Source: Vanrija pseudolonga (Eukaryota; Basidiomycota; Tremellomycetes; Trichosporonales; Trichosporonaceae). Taken from it: a DNA stretch of 64,000 bases. The stretch spans positions 1,488,001 to 1,552,000 of the forward strand of contig NC_085849.1 in NCBI RefSeq assembly GCF_020906515.1, read 5' to 3'. The position numbers and the translations under genes were made by a program. Of the stretch, positions 1 through 10,316 are shown piece after piece (position 1 is the stretch's first letter; every line of letters begins with the position of its first letter). The notes under the pieces are model-generated. The model saw nothing but the letters and a program-made list of their open reading frames with translations, was not told the DNA's origin and did not search any database.

Positions 1-1448
1 CAAGCTGTCGGCAAAGAACCGCGTCGTGGTTATCCAGACGTGTGACGAGATTCTGGCCCAAGCTGAGGAGGCTGTCGCTGCCCACAAAGCCGAACTTCGG
101 GGCATGCAGGAGCGAGGTGAGGTAATCTCATCCTCCCTTCGCCAGAAGGCCATTCTCTTCTCCTTCCGGGGCATCCAGGGCATCAACGCCGAAACTGTTG
201 TTGCACGCCACTACGAACTGAAGGCCCTTGTCGAACATTTCAAGCGGGTTGAGGATCCCGACAACTACGCGATCCCCCATGACAACCTCAAGCCAACAAT
301 GAACTGGTCCGTGGAGTGGGGTGCAATCCACGACTCCAAGCTTCTTGTCGGTGTCTGGAAGTATGGCTTTGGCGCCTGGGACCAGATCAAGGCGGTGAGT
401 TGTGTCGGGGTGAACAGCGAAGAACACCACGTCTGACGTGTACAGGACCCTGCGCTCCAGCTCGCAGACATGATCTTCCTTGAAGATCCCAAGGTCGTCA
501 AGGACCCCAGTGCCCCGAAAGCGGGTATCCCGGGACCCATACATCTCGTTCGCCGCGGTGACTACCTCTGTGAGTTGATGCCCTGGCTTCCAGCTGCTAA
601 CAGTCAGGTGGTTTGATCCGCGAATATGAGGAGAACCGCCGTATGCTCATCGAGCAACAGGCGGTCATTGAGAGCATGCCGGTCAAGGAGGGCTTTGGAT
701 ACGACCACCCGCCATTGCCAGTGCCTTCAGGCTTTGCTCCGAGCACCAGCTCGACTCGCGCTGCACCAGCTTCTCGTTCTGGCGGTGGTGGGGCCAGTGC
801 GTCTGCGGCGGCGGCTGCTGCTGCTGCTGCTGGTGACAAGGGCAAGAGAAGAAAGACTCCGGAGTACACGGATTCGGAGGACGAGGAGAGTTACGAGTCG
901 ATGGACGAGGATGCCGTCAAAGAGGCCCTTCGTCCAGCCAAGAAGCATTTGGTATGTTGGCTGCCATCACCGATACTGCGAAACCTTGCTGATAATTCGC
1001 AGAAAAAGCTCAAGTCTGGTACCGAGCATCTCAGCCGCGAGGAGAAGATTGCCGCTCTCAAGGAATGTGTGGCAGGCATCGGCTCTCGAATCGACGAAAT
1101 CGTGACGGAGAAGACGGCACTTGGCCAGGATGGTTCCAAGTGGCGCAAGCACTGCTGGGTGTGAGTACGGCCTGCCTCGTAGTTCTCTCAGTGATGTTTT
1201 CTGACACGTATTCAGCTTTGCCAGTTTCTTCTGGCCAAGACAAGGCGTCAACTACGCCAAACTCATGGACATCCATTCAAAGCTTGTGAGTTTTTCGGCT
1301 TGCCAATCGTCACCGAACGACAGCTAACCAGTATTTCCAGGGAGCTCAAGGAAAGGAGTCAAGTCCGGCGCCCAAAAAGGCAAAGGCGAAGCGCAAGGGA
1401 GACGGTAGTGACGTGGGCACGAAGAAGAAGGTAAAGGTTGAAGATTAG
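1..1448 (+). CDS. CHD1: Chd1-type chromatin remodeller, C-terminal part (5' end off window)
   Basis: Chromodomain-helicase-DNA-binding protein 1 is a nuclear ATP-dependent nucleosome-spacing enzyme acting on transcribed chromatin. Only the C-terminal part lies here; the chromodomains and Snf2 motor are off the left edge. I read six exons: 1-394, 446-569, 608-951, 1003-1160, 1216-1285 and 1341-1448, in frame across 38-55-nt GT-AG introns. Exon 1 ends in a SANT/SLIDE-type segment (LLVGVWKYGFGAWDQIK, about 341-391). An Ala/Ser/Gly linker with an acidic patch follows. Exons 4-5 encode the C-terminal helical domain (CHCT, formerly DUF4208; motif WVFASFFWP), and the protein ends in a Lys-rich tail. 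The order SLIDE, acidic linker, CHCT is specific to Chd1 rather than ISWI. The reading frame at base 2 is open from the edge. Confidence 0.88.
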
Positions 1449-1951
1449 ATCAAAGTATGGTAGGGAGGGCCGAAACAGGTCGAGGCTCTTCTGTTGGCCA
1501 CCGTTAGCTTTGTTTTCCATTTCTTATTGGTCTCGTCTGCGACGCTTGGCTACTACACATGTATGCAACAGCGCGTTTATGATGACTAGAGGCTACATGG
1601 AAGGACATGTTGCTATGTGTGCCATGTGGTGCGCCGCCTTTTTACCCTGACTGTTAGAATTGTTAATGGGCGATCCCGCGTCGTCGAGGGGGGGAGCCTA
1701 AGTAGTAATACGGCCTTGTCCGCGGCGGTTTACAAGTAGGCCGAGGCCCCGATTCCTATTATTGGCGCGATTTGCTCATTTGCTGCGGTGTGAGTCACAA
1801 CACAAAGCACACTAACCGACAACTGGCACACACACCAAGTGGCCCATCGCGACTTCGCGACCAAGTTGCTCAGGTAGCAACCACCACATCTCATTGCAGA
1901 GTCCACTCATCGGCTACTCTGCCATCACGCATCACATCCCCACCCCAGCCA
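1449..1951. other. Intergenic: CHD1 3' flank and regulator promoter
   Basis: About 500 bases between tandem + strand genes. It holds the CHD1 3' flank and the leader of the next gene. I see no ORF with convincing codon use and no clear TATA element or repeat. Confidence 0.6.
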
Positions 1952-4612
1952 ATGAGCTCAAACTCGGCACATGGCCCTTCACCTGGTGCCGCCGCCGCCG
2001 CTGCCTCGACAGCGTCGTCCTCGGCATCCAACCACGCCGCTGCCGCCGCCGCTTCGGCAAGCGGTGCACGCCGAGTCAAAGGCAAACGAACACGGACTGG
2101 TGAGCAGACAGCCATCAACAACCATCGTCAACAACACTGACACGCCCATCAGGCTGTCTGACATGCAGGGCACGAAAGGTAAGATCTTGCTTGGGCCAGT
2201 GCAGATAAGAGCACTGGCTCGTCTTCATCAGACCCGATCGCTTATCGATTGTACAGGTTAAATGCGATGAGGCGCCCGGGACCTGTGCCAACTGCGAGCG
2301 TGTCCTCCTTGCCTGCCGCTGGCCTGCAGTGCGCGACGTCTTTGACGAGCGCGGAGGCTCCGTGTCAGTCAAGCAAGAGGCGCCTGAACCGTACCCATCT
2401 TCATCGAGTAGGTATCGCGGATGTCATGTTTGCTAACGCCTCTAGCCGGACCCGTTCGCCGCAACCGCTATGCTGCATGTGTCGCGTGCCGCGTTGCGCG
2501 GAGCGTGTGCTCTCAGGATCGGCCGTCGTGCACGCGATGCACAGAAACGGGGACGGTATGCAAGTACCATCCTGAACGGGGAGCGTCGATGCATTCGATC
2601 CACTCGGGAGCAACCCCCAGCAGTACCGAGGAGTCACCGACCGACGACCCCGGACTGTCACGGACCAACAGTATACCCTCGTGAGTCGAGATCTGGTTCA
2701 GTGCCCACCTCGGATGTCGGAACGCTAGCGACTGACATAAACAGGCTGCACGGAATCCCGCGACCGGTGCTCGACCGGCATCTCGAGGCCTTCTTCACGT
2801 ACGTCTACCCGATCCAAGCGAACGCCATTGTCCATCGCGGAACACTGCTACGAGACGTTGCCGACGGACGCGTAGCACGCAAGGTCATTCTGGCCATCTG
2901 CGCTGTCGCCGCGCGGTTTGTGTCACCGCCCACCACGTCTACACCGCCCGGTGCACCGCCTCCGCCGTTAGCGGGTAGCGTCGCCGCCCAGGCCTGGGGG
3001 ACCGAGTCCAAGGCTGCCCTTATGGAGGACGACATGAGCCTTGACAACGTGACCACCGCCCTCATCCTCGCCAAGCATGAGATCAACTCCGGCCGCTTCG
3101 GCCGTGGCTTTGTCCTGGCGGCTGTGGCGACCCGCACAGCACTGGCGCTTGGCCTCCATCGCGAGCTCCCTCCCGACGACCCCGCATCGGTAACTGAGCG
3201 CGAAACGCGACGACGGCTCATGTGGGGCTGCTACTCGCTGGACAGAATGATGTCAACAGGCGTGGCAGAGTTCCTTGCGGTTCCAGCAAGGAGCATGAGC
3301 ATCCGCTTGCCCTGTGACGATCAGCAGTACCAGTTCGCCATACCGACCGAGGTACCTGTCCCCGCTATTGAAACAGAGGGCGAAGGGGAAGCGCTGCAGG
3401 AGCGCTACAACGATGTCGGTATCCTCGGTCATCATCTCAGGCTGCAGGGTATCCGGGCGATTGTCTTGCGCAGCTCAAGGAACAGAAACGCCGCGGTCGA
3501 CCTGCCACCATGGGAGCCAGGATCAACATTCGCTGTGGCGGAACGCAAGCTCAATGCGTGGCGGGCCTCGCTTCCACCTCAGTTCCAGCTCGAACGAGAG
3601 ACAATCTACGCACGGCATTATCAGAATCAGCTCACGCCACTCGTGATGCTTCATGTCTGGTACGAGATCAACCATGCCGAATTGTACCGCCTCGCGATGC
3701 CTGGCTTCCCGGAATCACTCGAGCCTGGGATCGCTGCGGCCGCGCCTCCAGGATGGATCGAGACAACTCGTGACGCCTGCTACGCCCATGCGCAGATGGT
3801 GGCCAGGACGATCCGACACGTCTGCAGCATTGTTGACCAGGACACGTTACTCTTCGGTGACAATGCCCTTCCAATCTGCGTCCTAGAAAGCGTGCGCATA
3901 CGTCTTCAGCATGCTTTCATTCTCCCGCCCGCCCCGCAGGCGGCAGAGCTTGCAGAGCTTAGCGCAGACATCGAGATCATGGATGCCTTCCTTATGAGGA
4001 TGGCTGTTCACTTCAGACAAGCAAAGTGGCTCGTAAGTGCTGTATCCGCCTCGAACTCGTGTGTGTGAGCTCACACCCACTCAGCTCACGGAGATGCGGC
4101 GCATGTTGAGACGCCATGGCATGGACCCAGTGAATGGCATGGGATCAGGCGAGACCTCTGGTGCTGCCAGCCCAGGAGCCACGGACCCTTGGTCAAGACG
4201 AGTTCGCCTCATCCGCAACAACCCACCACATCGTCCAGCTCCGCCACAGCAACAGGCGTACCTTGCTCCGCCCAATCAATCCATGGGTCCACCGCAATCC
4301 ACTGGCCGTGGAGTGCAACAGTCGAACGTAAGCACAACGATACGTGTGCCGATACTTCACGCTAACTACAAACAGGCCGATGCCTTTGGCTTCACTGAGA
4401 CGACGTACAACATGACAGAGTGGAACACGGCCCCGCTCGAAGTCAACCACGAGGACGTCAATGCCATCTTGGGGCAGTTTGAACAGACGCAGACGGGAAC
4501 GGGTGGCATGGGGTCATTCCTCGCCACGTTTGCCGACTGGGTGGCCACGGGCTACGATCCGAGTGTCAACATGACCAGCGACCAAGCGACCTTTGGCTCG
4601 TCCGGAATCTAA
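1952..4612 (+). CDS. Transcription factor with two tandem Zn2Cys6 clusters
   Basis: Predicted nuclear regulator of about 775 aa. Exons: 1952-2099, 2153-2178, 2257-2407, 2446-2680, 2745-4032, 4085-4327 and 4376-4612; the summed length is divisible by three. The 48-nt gap 4328-4375 is open in frame but has GT, a CTAAC branch site and AG, so I treat it as an intron. Cluster 1 uses C51, C54, C61, C68, C71 and C78 and is split over three exons, including a 26-nt exon. Cluster 2 uses C120, C123, C130, C137, C140 and C147. Both follow CX2CX6CX6CX2CX6C exactly. Exon 5 carries a fungal-specific transcription factor middle domain (RRRLMWGCYSLDRMMSTG). Cluster 2 lacks the usual basic run after its second Cys (CRVARSVC against CRARKVKC), so its DNA binding may be altered. 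No target can be named from sequence. Confidence 0.85.
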
Positions 4613-4701
4613 CATAGAATAGAAGCCATCGCTGAGCGCGGCACAGGCTGAGGCACTATTTGATACAATGAATATATAATATGTTGTCCACACGCTCGCG
4701 C

Positions 4702-6018
4702 CTACGAGCTGCTACCCTCGCCAGTGCCCGAGTTGCTGCCCTCGCGGTAGGCGGCAAAGACCTCGTCCCAGGCCTTCTTGCCGCCCGACTCGATCACGTC
4801 GCCGTGGCAGGGAATGATGAGGTCAAACTTGGCGGCGAAGATGGGCGCGAGCTGCTTGATGCCGAGCTCCTTGTCCTTGATGACGTCGTTGGCGAACCGC
4901 GAGTGGAGGATACCGCCCGGGCTGAGCGAGTGGCCGCCGCCGAGCAGACGAATCCAGTACGGCAGCCCGCCGGCGCGCGAGTACTGCTCCGTCGCGGGGA
5001 GGTTGAAGAGCAGGTCGGCCTCGAGGAGGGTGCCGGAGGGGTGGTGGATCGCAGCGAGCTCGTCGTTGACGTGCGCCGAGACGTTGACGAGGGTGATCTG
5101 GGCACAAGTCAGTTGGTAGTCACTTGATGATGCTACACATGAACGAGCTCTCGTCCAAGACGACCACGGATCCTGCGCTCCCCTCGAGCCCTTCCGACAC
5201 AAGACCGGGCTGTCATCCAAGGTGACCATCGGTCCGGCGCGTCCACATCTCATACACGTACACCGATGCCACCAACCACGAATTCAAACAGCTCGGCGGC
5301 AAGGTCAAGTGGCCCGTCACCCCGGACGGCGAGCACGGAAACATGAAGGCAGGCAGTTCCCGACGCACGGCCGATCGACGTGTCCAACACTTTCAACCAA
5401 CACTTTCAACCCCGCTCTCCGCCCCCCTACCCCACAAACCGAAGCCTTGTTGTCAAGCACGCACCTCGTCCTCAAAGCCATACTTCTTGTCCTCGCCACC
5501 GGCACGGAAGAGGCCAGCCCACTTGACCTCGGGCTTCTGGTGGCCGAAGCGCTTGACGCCAATCGCCTGCGCGTCGGGGAACTGCTCGGCCCAGGCCTTG
5601 ATGTTCATTCCGTGCTCGCCGTCCGGGGTGACGAGCCACTTGACCTTGCCGCCGAGCTTCTTGAGGGCCTCGTCGGTAGCGTTGGTGTAAGGGTGCGAGA
5701 CGTAGACGAAGATGTCCTCGCCGTTCTGGAGACGGATGGCGGTCGAGCGTCCGCCGATCGGGACCCAGCCGAAGCGCGCCTGAATATGGTGTTAGATTAT
5801 TCTAATGCCTGGGATGTGCTACGCACAAAGGGGATGCTGAAGGTGAGCAGGCCGGGGACGACCTCGCGAATCACGAGGTTGGCATCGCGAGGGTCGGAGG
5901 AACCGGAAGCGAGCTGGTCGAAGGGCGTGCTGCTGGCCATTGTTGCGAAGAAACGGTGTGCGAGTGGCGACTTTGAAGAGAGGGATAGAGGGTTGTAACG
6001 ACGAAGGGCAATGTTCAT
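4702..6018 (-). CDS. DUF4336 (metallo-beta-lactamase-like) protein, mitochondrial-type leader
   Basis: A protein of about 300 aa of the DUF4336 family, which is related to the metallo-beta-lactamase fold; its substrate is unknown. Exons on the minus strand: 6018-5827, 5779-5465 and 5097-4702. The start at 6018 adds a basic, Ser-rich leader (MNIALRRYNPLSLSSKS) that looks like a mitochondrial presequence. A second Met at 5940 would give a 274-aa cytosolic form. Family-typical features are LGGKVKWLVTPDGEHG, the HVNDELAAIHHPSGTLLEADLLF segment split here as HVNDELA and EADLLFNLP, and a late IIPCHGDVI that supplies a His. The 47-nt first intron is ordinary. The 367-nt second intron (5098-5464) is not, and contains an inverted copy of part of exon 2. 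The 3' end converges on the upstream regulator with 89 bp between stops. Confidence 0.8.
5237..5375 (+). pseudogene. Inverted decayed fragment of the DUF4336 gene inside its own intron
   Basis: Read on the + strand, these bases encode a degenerate copy of residues that the host gene encodes on the minus strand at about 5577-5713. Shared peptides are YTDAT against YTNAT, LGGKVKW identical, and VTPDGEHG identical. An approximately 50-bp core, from CTCGGCGGCAAGGTCAAGTG through the GAGCACGGAA block, has about one mismatch. The flanks are far more diverged and gapped. It has no start codon and no open frame of its own. It may be a relic of an inverted tandem paralog or a rearrangement captured by the intron. 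Confidence 0.75.
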
Positions 6019-7149
6019 GAGAAGAGATCTCGTGTGTTAATCGAGGAGGCGCGAGGTGTTTGCGCTACACCGAAGGCAGAAATCGAGGCGACAGGCCGAT
6101 GATGACATTGCGGCCCGCGAAGAACCGGTGATTGATCAGTGTGACGTTGTGGCGGACACGTGGTACACGTGTGGCCTGCATGGGAGTCGCATGGATAGCT
6201 TTAACCGTCCCCCCATTTTATGCAGACGGAAATGGCGCCAAAGCCGTCAAGTGTGGGCGGGTTCAACAAATGGTGGGGGGATTTGGCCCAAACCTCGTGA
6301 TCAATGACATACAAGTCCCGGTTGGAACTTCTAGCCGGCAAGTAATTGGGTGGTGGGAAGAGATGGGCCTCGGGGGAGAGGGCACAAGAGTGGAAGTCGT
6401 CCGCCAGGCGGCCAGGAAACAGGCGAGAGAACAGCAGAGATACACGCGAATCGGCGCACAGGACGCCCGTGGCACGCTATGGTCCGCGGGGTAAAGCGGG
6501 TGAACGGGGCGAGCTCTCCTCCCCAACTAGGCGAGCAGACTAATCACCAAGCTGGGAGCGGAATGGACCTATTGGAGCTCGGCTATCATAGGAGTTAATG
6601 AGTCTCCCCCCGCAAGACGCAAGCCAGCTCGTGCCAGAAACTCGGGCGGGCGGAAGCAGAGACTGGCTGGCCCTCTTGGTCCGCATTGGTTCGTGCCTGT
6701 CGTTGGAGAACGGACAAGTTGAGAGAAGAGAGGGGGGCCCTTGAGAATGAAGCTTGGCAGAGCCAGCCAGACCAGGCGATTGATGATGTAGCGCAGGTTG
6801 TAGTAGGATGCCGCCGATGCCGCGTTGCTGCCGCTGCCACACCCTACCCATCCCCCTACCCCCCGCCCTTGCACCCCAGTTGCCTCGTCCCTGGAACGAA
6901 CGCGGGGTTGGCTCAGACCCAGACACGCACCCACAGCCCACAGCCCTCCGCCCACAGCCACCCACAGCCCACTGGCTTCTAAAGCACGACATGTTGTCAT
7001 CCCCCCTCCATCCTTCAGCCTCCCCCACAACCCCACCCAACACTCTACATTTTGGCCTCCATAGCACCATCGTACTCCCATTGCCCCCGACAGCTGTCGA
7101 CGTTCCCACTGACTGACGGATTGACACGGCCACGCCACCGACACCAACC
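6019..7149. other. Divergent intergenic region, DUF4336 / Zn2Cys6 regulator
   Basis: About 1.1 kb between divergent starts. Bases about 6835-7070 form a C-rich, G-poor tract typical of leaders and promoters in this window, just upstream of the ATG at 7150. A long open frame on the minus strand over this tract mirrors the composition and has no family signature, so I do not call it a gene. Confidence 0.6.
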
Positions 7150-9684
7150 ATGTCGACCAGTCCCGAGATCATGATGGATCCGTTCCTCGCATTCTTTGGG
7201 GGCGGCGCGAATCCCTTATCAACTGCAGAGTCGATTGGGACCACTGCAGCAGAGACGGCAAGCCAAGCCGGCACAGCTACCGCCCCCGAGCCTGGAGGAC
7301 AGCGCTCGCGTTCTGGATGCTTCACCTGCCGTCGCCGCAAAGTCAAGTGCGACGAGTCACGGCCGACGTGCGAAAAATGCCAGGTCGGACATCGCGAGGT
7401 AAGTGGCTCGGCTCGGCCCCTGCCTTCTGCTCGCTCTGCTGTGGGCCCTTCCGTCTGTGTTTGGCCGCGTCGTGTAGTGAGCGGTGCGCGATGTGCCGTG
7501 GGGCAACGCACTGCCTGACTATTCCTTTGTCCCTGTAGGACAAGAGCCGGTCTGTGCAGAGCACATCGCGACGCGCGCCCTCGACGAGGCCTGACCACCA
7601 AAGGCCCCGAAGGCCCCTCCTTGCTGGGCGTTGCGTTGGCTTGGCTGGCCCAGATGATGCGCGGACCCCGCTAATCTTTGATTCTCAGTGCACCTGGCCG
7701 CCAGACGATCCCGTCCAGCGCCGAAAGAACCGCCCCCGCAAGCCACGGAGTCATTCGGTCACCGAGCCCGCTAAGCGTCGCTTCAAGCTCAACTTTCACG
7801 CCCCAGAGGCCTTTGTCTCGTCGCTCCATTCCCTGGGATCCGTCAAGGGCAAGGAGCGCGAGGTCGAGCTCGTTCCCGACCATGTCCGCGCGCAGATGAT
7901 GATGGACCCGTGCGTATTTGGGTGGCAAAGTTCGGGCATACGGTACTGACGGCTTGTCTCAGATCCTTTCTCCAGCCGTACTTCTCATCCGTGTAGGTCT
8001 TCGCGTATCGGACTTGATGGCCCGCCGATTGCCGCTGCCTCTTCCGATCGTTTCCTGCGCCGACGTCCAAGCTGATAGTGGGGTTCCCCGCACGCAGAGA
8101 CGAGCGCTTGGTCATGCGCCACTACCTCTCGAGAACGGTCCACATTATCCTCGCGTTTGAGGCTCCGCATACCCCGTGGAATCCGTGGTTGACTGTCCAT
8201 GCGCCACTGGCTTTTACACAGCTACCTGGGTTAGTCTGGGAGTGGGGTGTGAACTCGAGGAATGTTGGGGCTGACCACTTGCCCGCAGCGTATCCCCGGC
8301 TGCCGATGCTCTGCGAATGGCCATTCTCGCCGTCGGCGCAGTTCACTTGCGCTATGTCTCAAACCCAGAAGACCAAGAAGGGGCCTGGAGAATTACCCGT
8401 GCGACGCGTCCTCGCATCCTCGAGCTGGTGCGCTGCGCTCTGGAGGGCCCAGACGGCACACCCAAGAGCATTGACAAGACCGAGATGGAGCTCGTCCTCG
8501 CAGCTCTCTTGAGTTGCACTATTGCGAGTGTAAGTGCGATGGAGTCAACTCGGTGCTGACGCCTGCGCAGTCACTTGCTGCGGATGACGCTTGGCACTCG
8601 CTTCTTACAACGGTGCTGTCGCTTATCGCCCGCCTGGGAGGTGCACAGGCGCTCCTCGCAGACTCACCGCGCGACCACCTCTCAATCTCGCGCTTTGTGC
8701 TCGAACAACTCGCCATTCGCGATGTCTTTGGCTGCATGACCACCGAGCTGGCTCCGTCGATCCTTCGAGATGCGTTCACTCCTTGGTTCTTCGAGGCGGA
8801 GAGCTGGTCCAAGAGCGAAAACGAGTGGGAGAGTATCGAGCGCATGTTTGGCATGTCCCGAGGAATGTGCGACCTCATCGCGAGGGTGAGTCAAAGAGGC
8901 AGAGCTGGGCTGACATCATTCAGGCTTGCACAGTCGTCTCGCGAGTCCGTGAAGGAGGTTACATCATTCACGAGCGCGAACCCGGCACAAACCATCACAA
9001 CGCTACAGCGCAGATGTCGTCGATGCTACTCAAGCTCCCCCCTCGAGTGACTGCCCGCCTGCCTCAAGGTTCCATGCGCAGCCCGGGAAAAGATGGATCG
9101 TGCCCTTCCGACTTTGCGGCGTCGATCGATGGAAAGCCCATGGCCAACGGTCTGAGCGACCGGGCGGAGCTCGAAGAACAGGCGAATGCGCTGCTTGCGG
9201 AGCTCAAGGTCTGGGACAATGCGTGCAATTTCACGCCGTTCCACCCTCGCACCCAGTACGGCAACATTGCTTATCGCCATGCCACCAAAATCCGCCTGCT
9301 TCGCATCGTTTTCCGTGTCCCAAGTACCGACCCCCGCATCGACAGCGCCGCTCGAGCCATTATCGAACTGGCCAAGGAAATGCTTGCGACGTATGGACGG
9401 ATTACATGGCTCACGTGGCCGCTTGTGATTGCTGGTTTCCACATCCCTAAAGGGGATCCCGCTCGCCAATCAACCATTGAGCTTCTTAGCGAATTTGGGT
9501 AAGTCAATCGCCGAGACGAGCGCAACCACAAGCTGACTGCCCCCTCAGTCCGCACGCCTGCTTCGATAACCGAGCGGCCAGGCAAATGATGGAGACGTTC
9601 TGGCGTTATCACGACGAGGACTTGGAGGACTTGACGCCGTGGGAGGTTGCCAACAGGCTCAACTCGCGTATTTTCCTTGACTAG
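7150..9684 (+). CDS. Zn2Cys6 transcription factor, Fungal_trans_2 (UGA3-like) type
   Basis: Predicted nuclear regulator of 632 aa. Exons: 7150-7398, 7689-7909, 7963-7992, 8098-8229, 8289-8529, 8571-8885, 8924-9498 and 9549-9684; total length divisible by three. The zinc cluster is C57, C60, C67, C74, C77 and C84 with the basic run CRRRKVKC. Its last Cys comes after a 290-nt intron, long for this region, but the junction HRE/CTWP is the expected family continuation. The C-terminal half has the Fungal_trans_2 (PF11951) look: RHATKIRLLRIVFRVP, then a WPLVIAGFHIP segment and a short acidic tail. Yeast UGA3, the GABA activator, is to my recollection in the same broad family. The gene lies beside a permease, an amidase and a GABA aminotransferase, so it may control them. 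That is inference from position. Confidence 0.85.
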
Positions 9685-10316
9685 AGGCCACGTCGTAGTG
9701 AATGGACCCTAATTGTGTTGCGCTGTGCAGTGATTCTGCGTGAGTCAAGTGTGGAGGCGACCCACAACCTTGCTGATAGCCCTTGGCAGCCCGATGTCTG
9801 TTTCGATACCGCGATAACCGAGTTATGAAGCAAGGGAGGAAGGACTGAGGAGGTTGGGCACCGTAGCACGAGGGTGGTCACGCCAGGGATCACGAAGGGC
9901 CTGCCGCCAGACGTCGCAAATAGCTGTTCGCGCTCTGCAATGCACCGTGTGGTTCTGCGTGGCCTTAGGTGCTGTGTGAACGTGATAACCGAGTTTTGGA
10001 CGAGGAATGGGAGATTTCCGCTGTCGAAGGGATGGTCCCGAGAGACTCGTCGCCTAACGAGCCAATCATTTGTTGGGCACACTCTCCTATGCACCGTGTG
10101 ATTCTGCATAGCCTTACTTGCATTGTTTACCCAGAACTGTCTGCTTCTACAACGTTTACTCCGTACCTCGTAGCGAGGCTTGCCCGACAACACGCCACAC
10201 CCGAACCGAGCATCGGCTATCTCCGCCAAGATAGGCACTCCGTTGACCCACGCCAATCCTCTACTTCCAACCAAGCCAAACGCCACACTCTGCTAAAACC
10301 AGCTCAGAGCCGGTCT
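9685..10316. other. Convergent intergenic region with dispersed short repeats
   Basis: About 630 bases between the 3' ends of the regulator and the permease. It holds two related repeat pairs. A 28-bp unit (ATGCACCGTGTG then TTCTGC) lies at 9940-9967 and 10089-10116 with three G/A differences. GATAACCGAGTT lies at about 9813-9824 and 9984-9995. No gene is seen. Confidence 0.6.

Noticed and set aside
6540-7601. 353-codon open frame on the minus strand
   Set aside because: It runs antisense to the start of the Zn2Cys6 regulator and through a C-rich leader. Its composition mirrors that tract and it lacks any domain.
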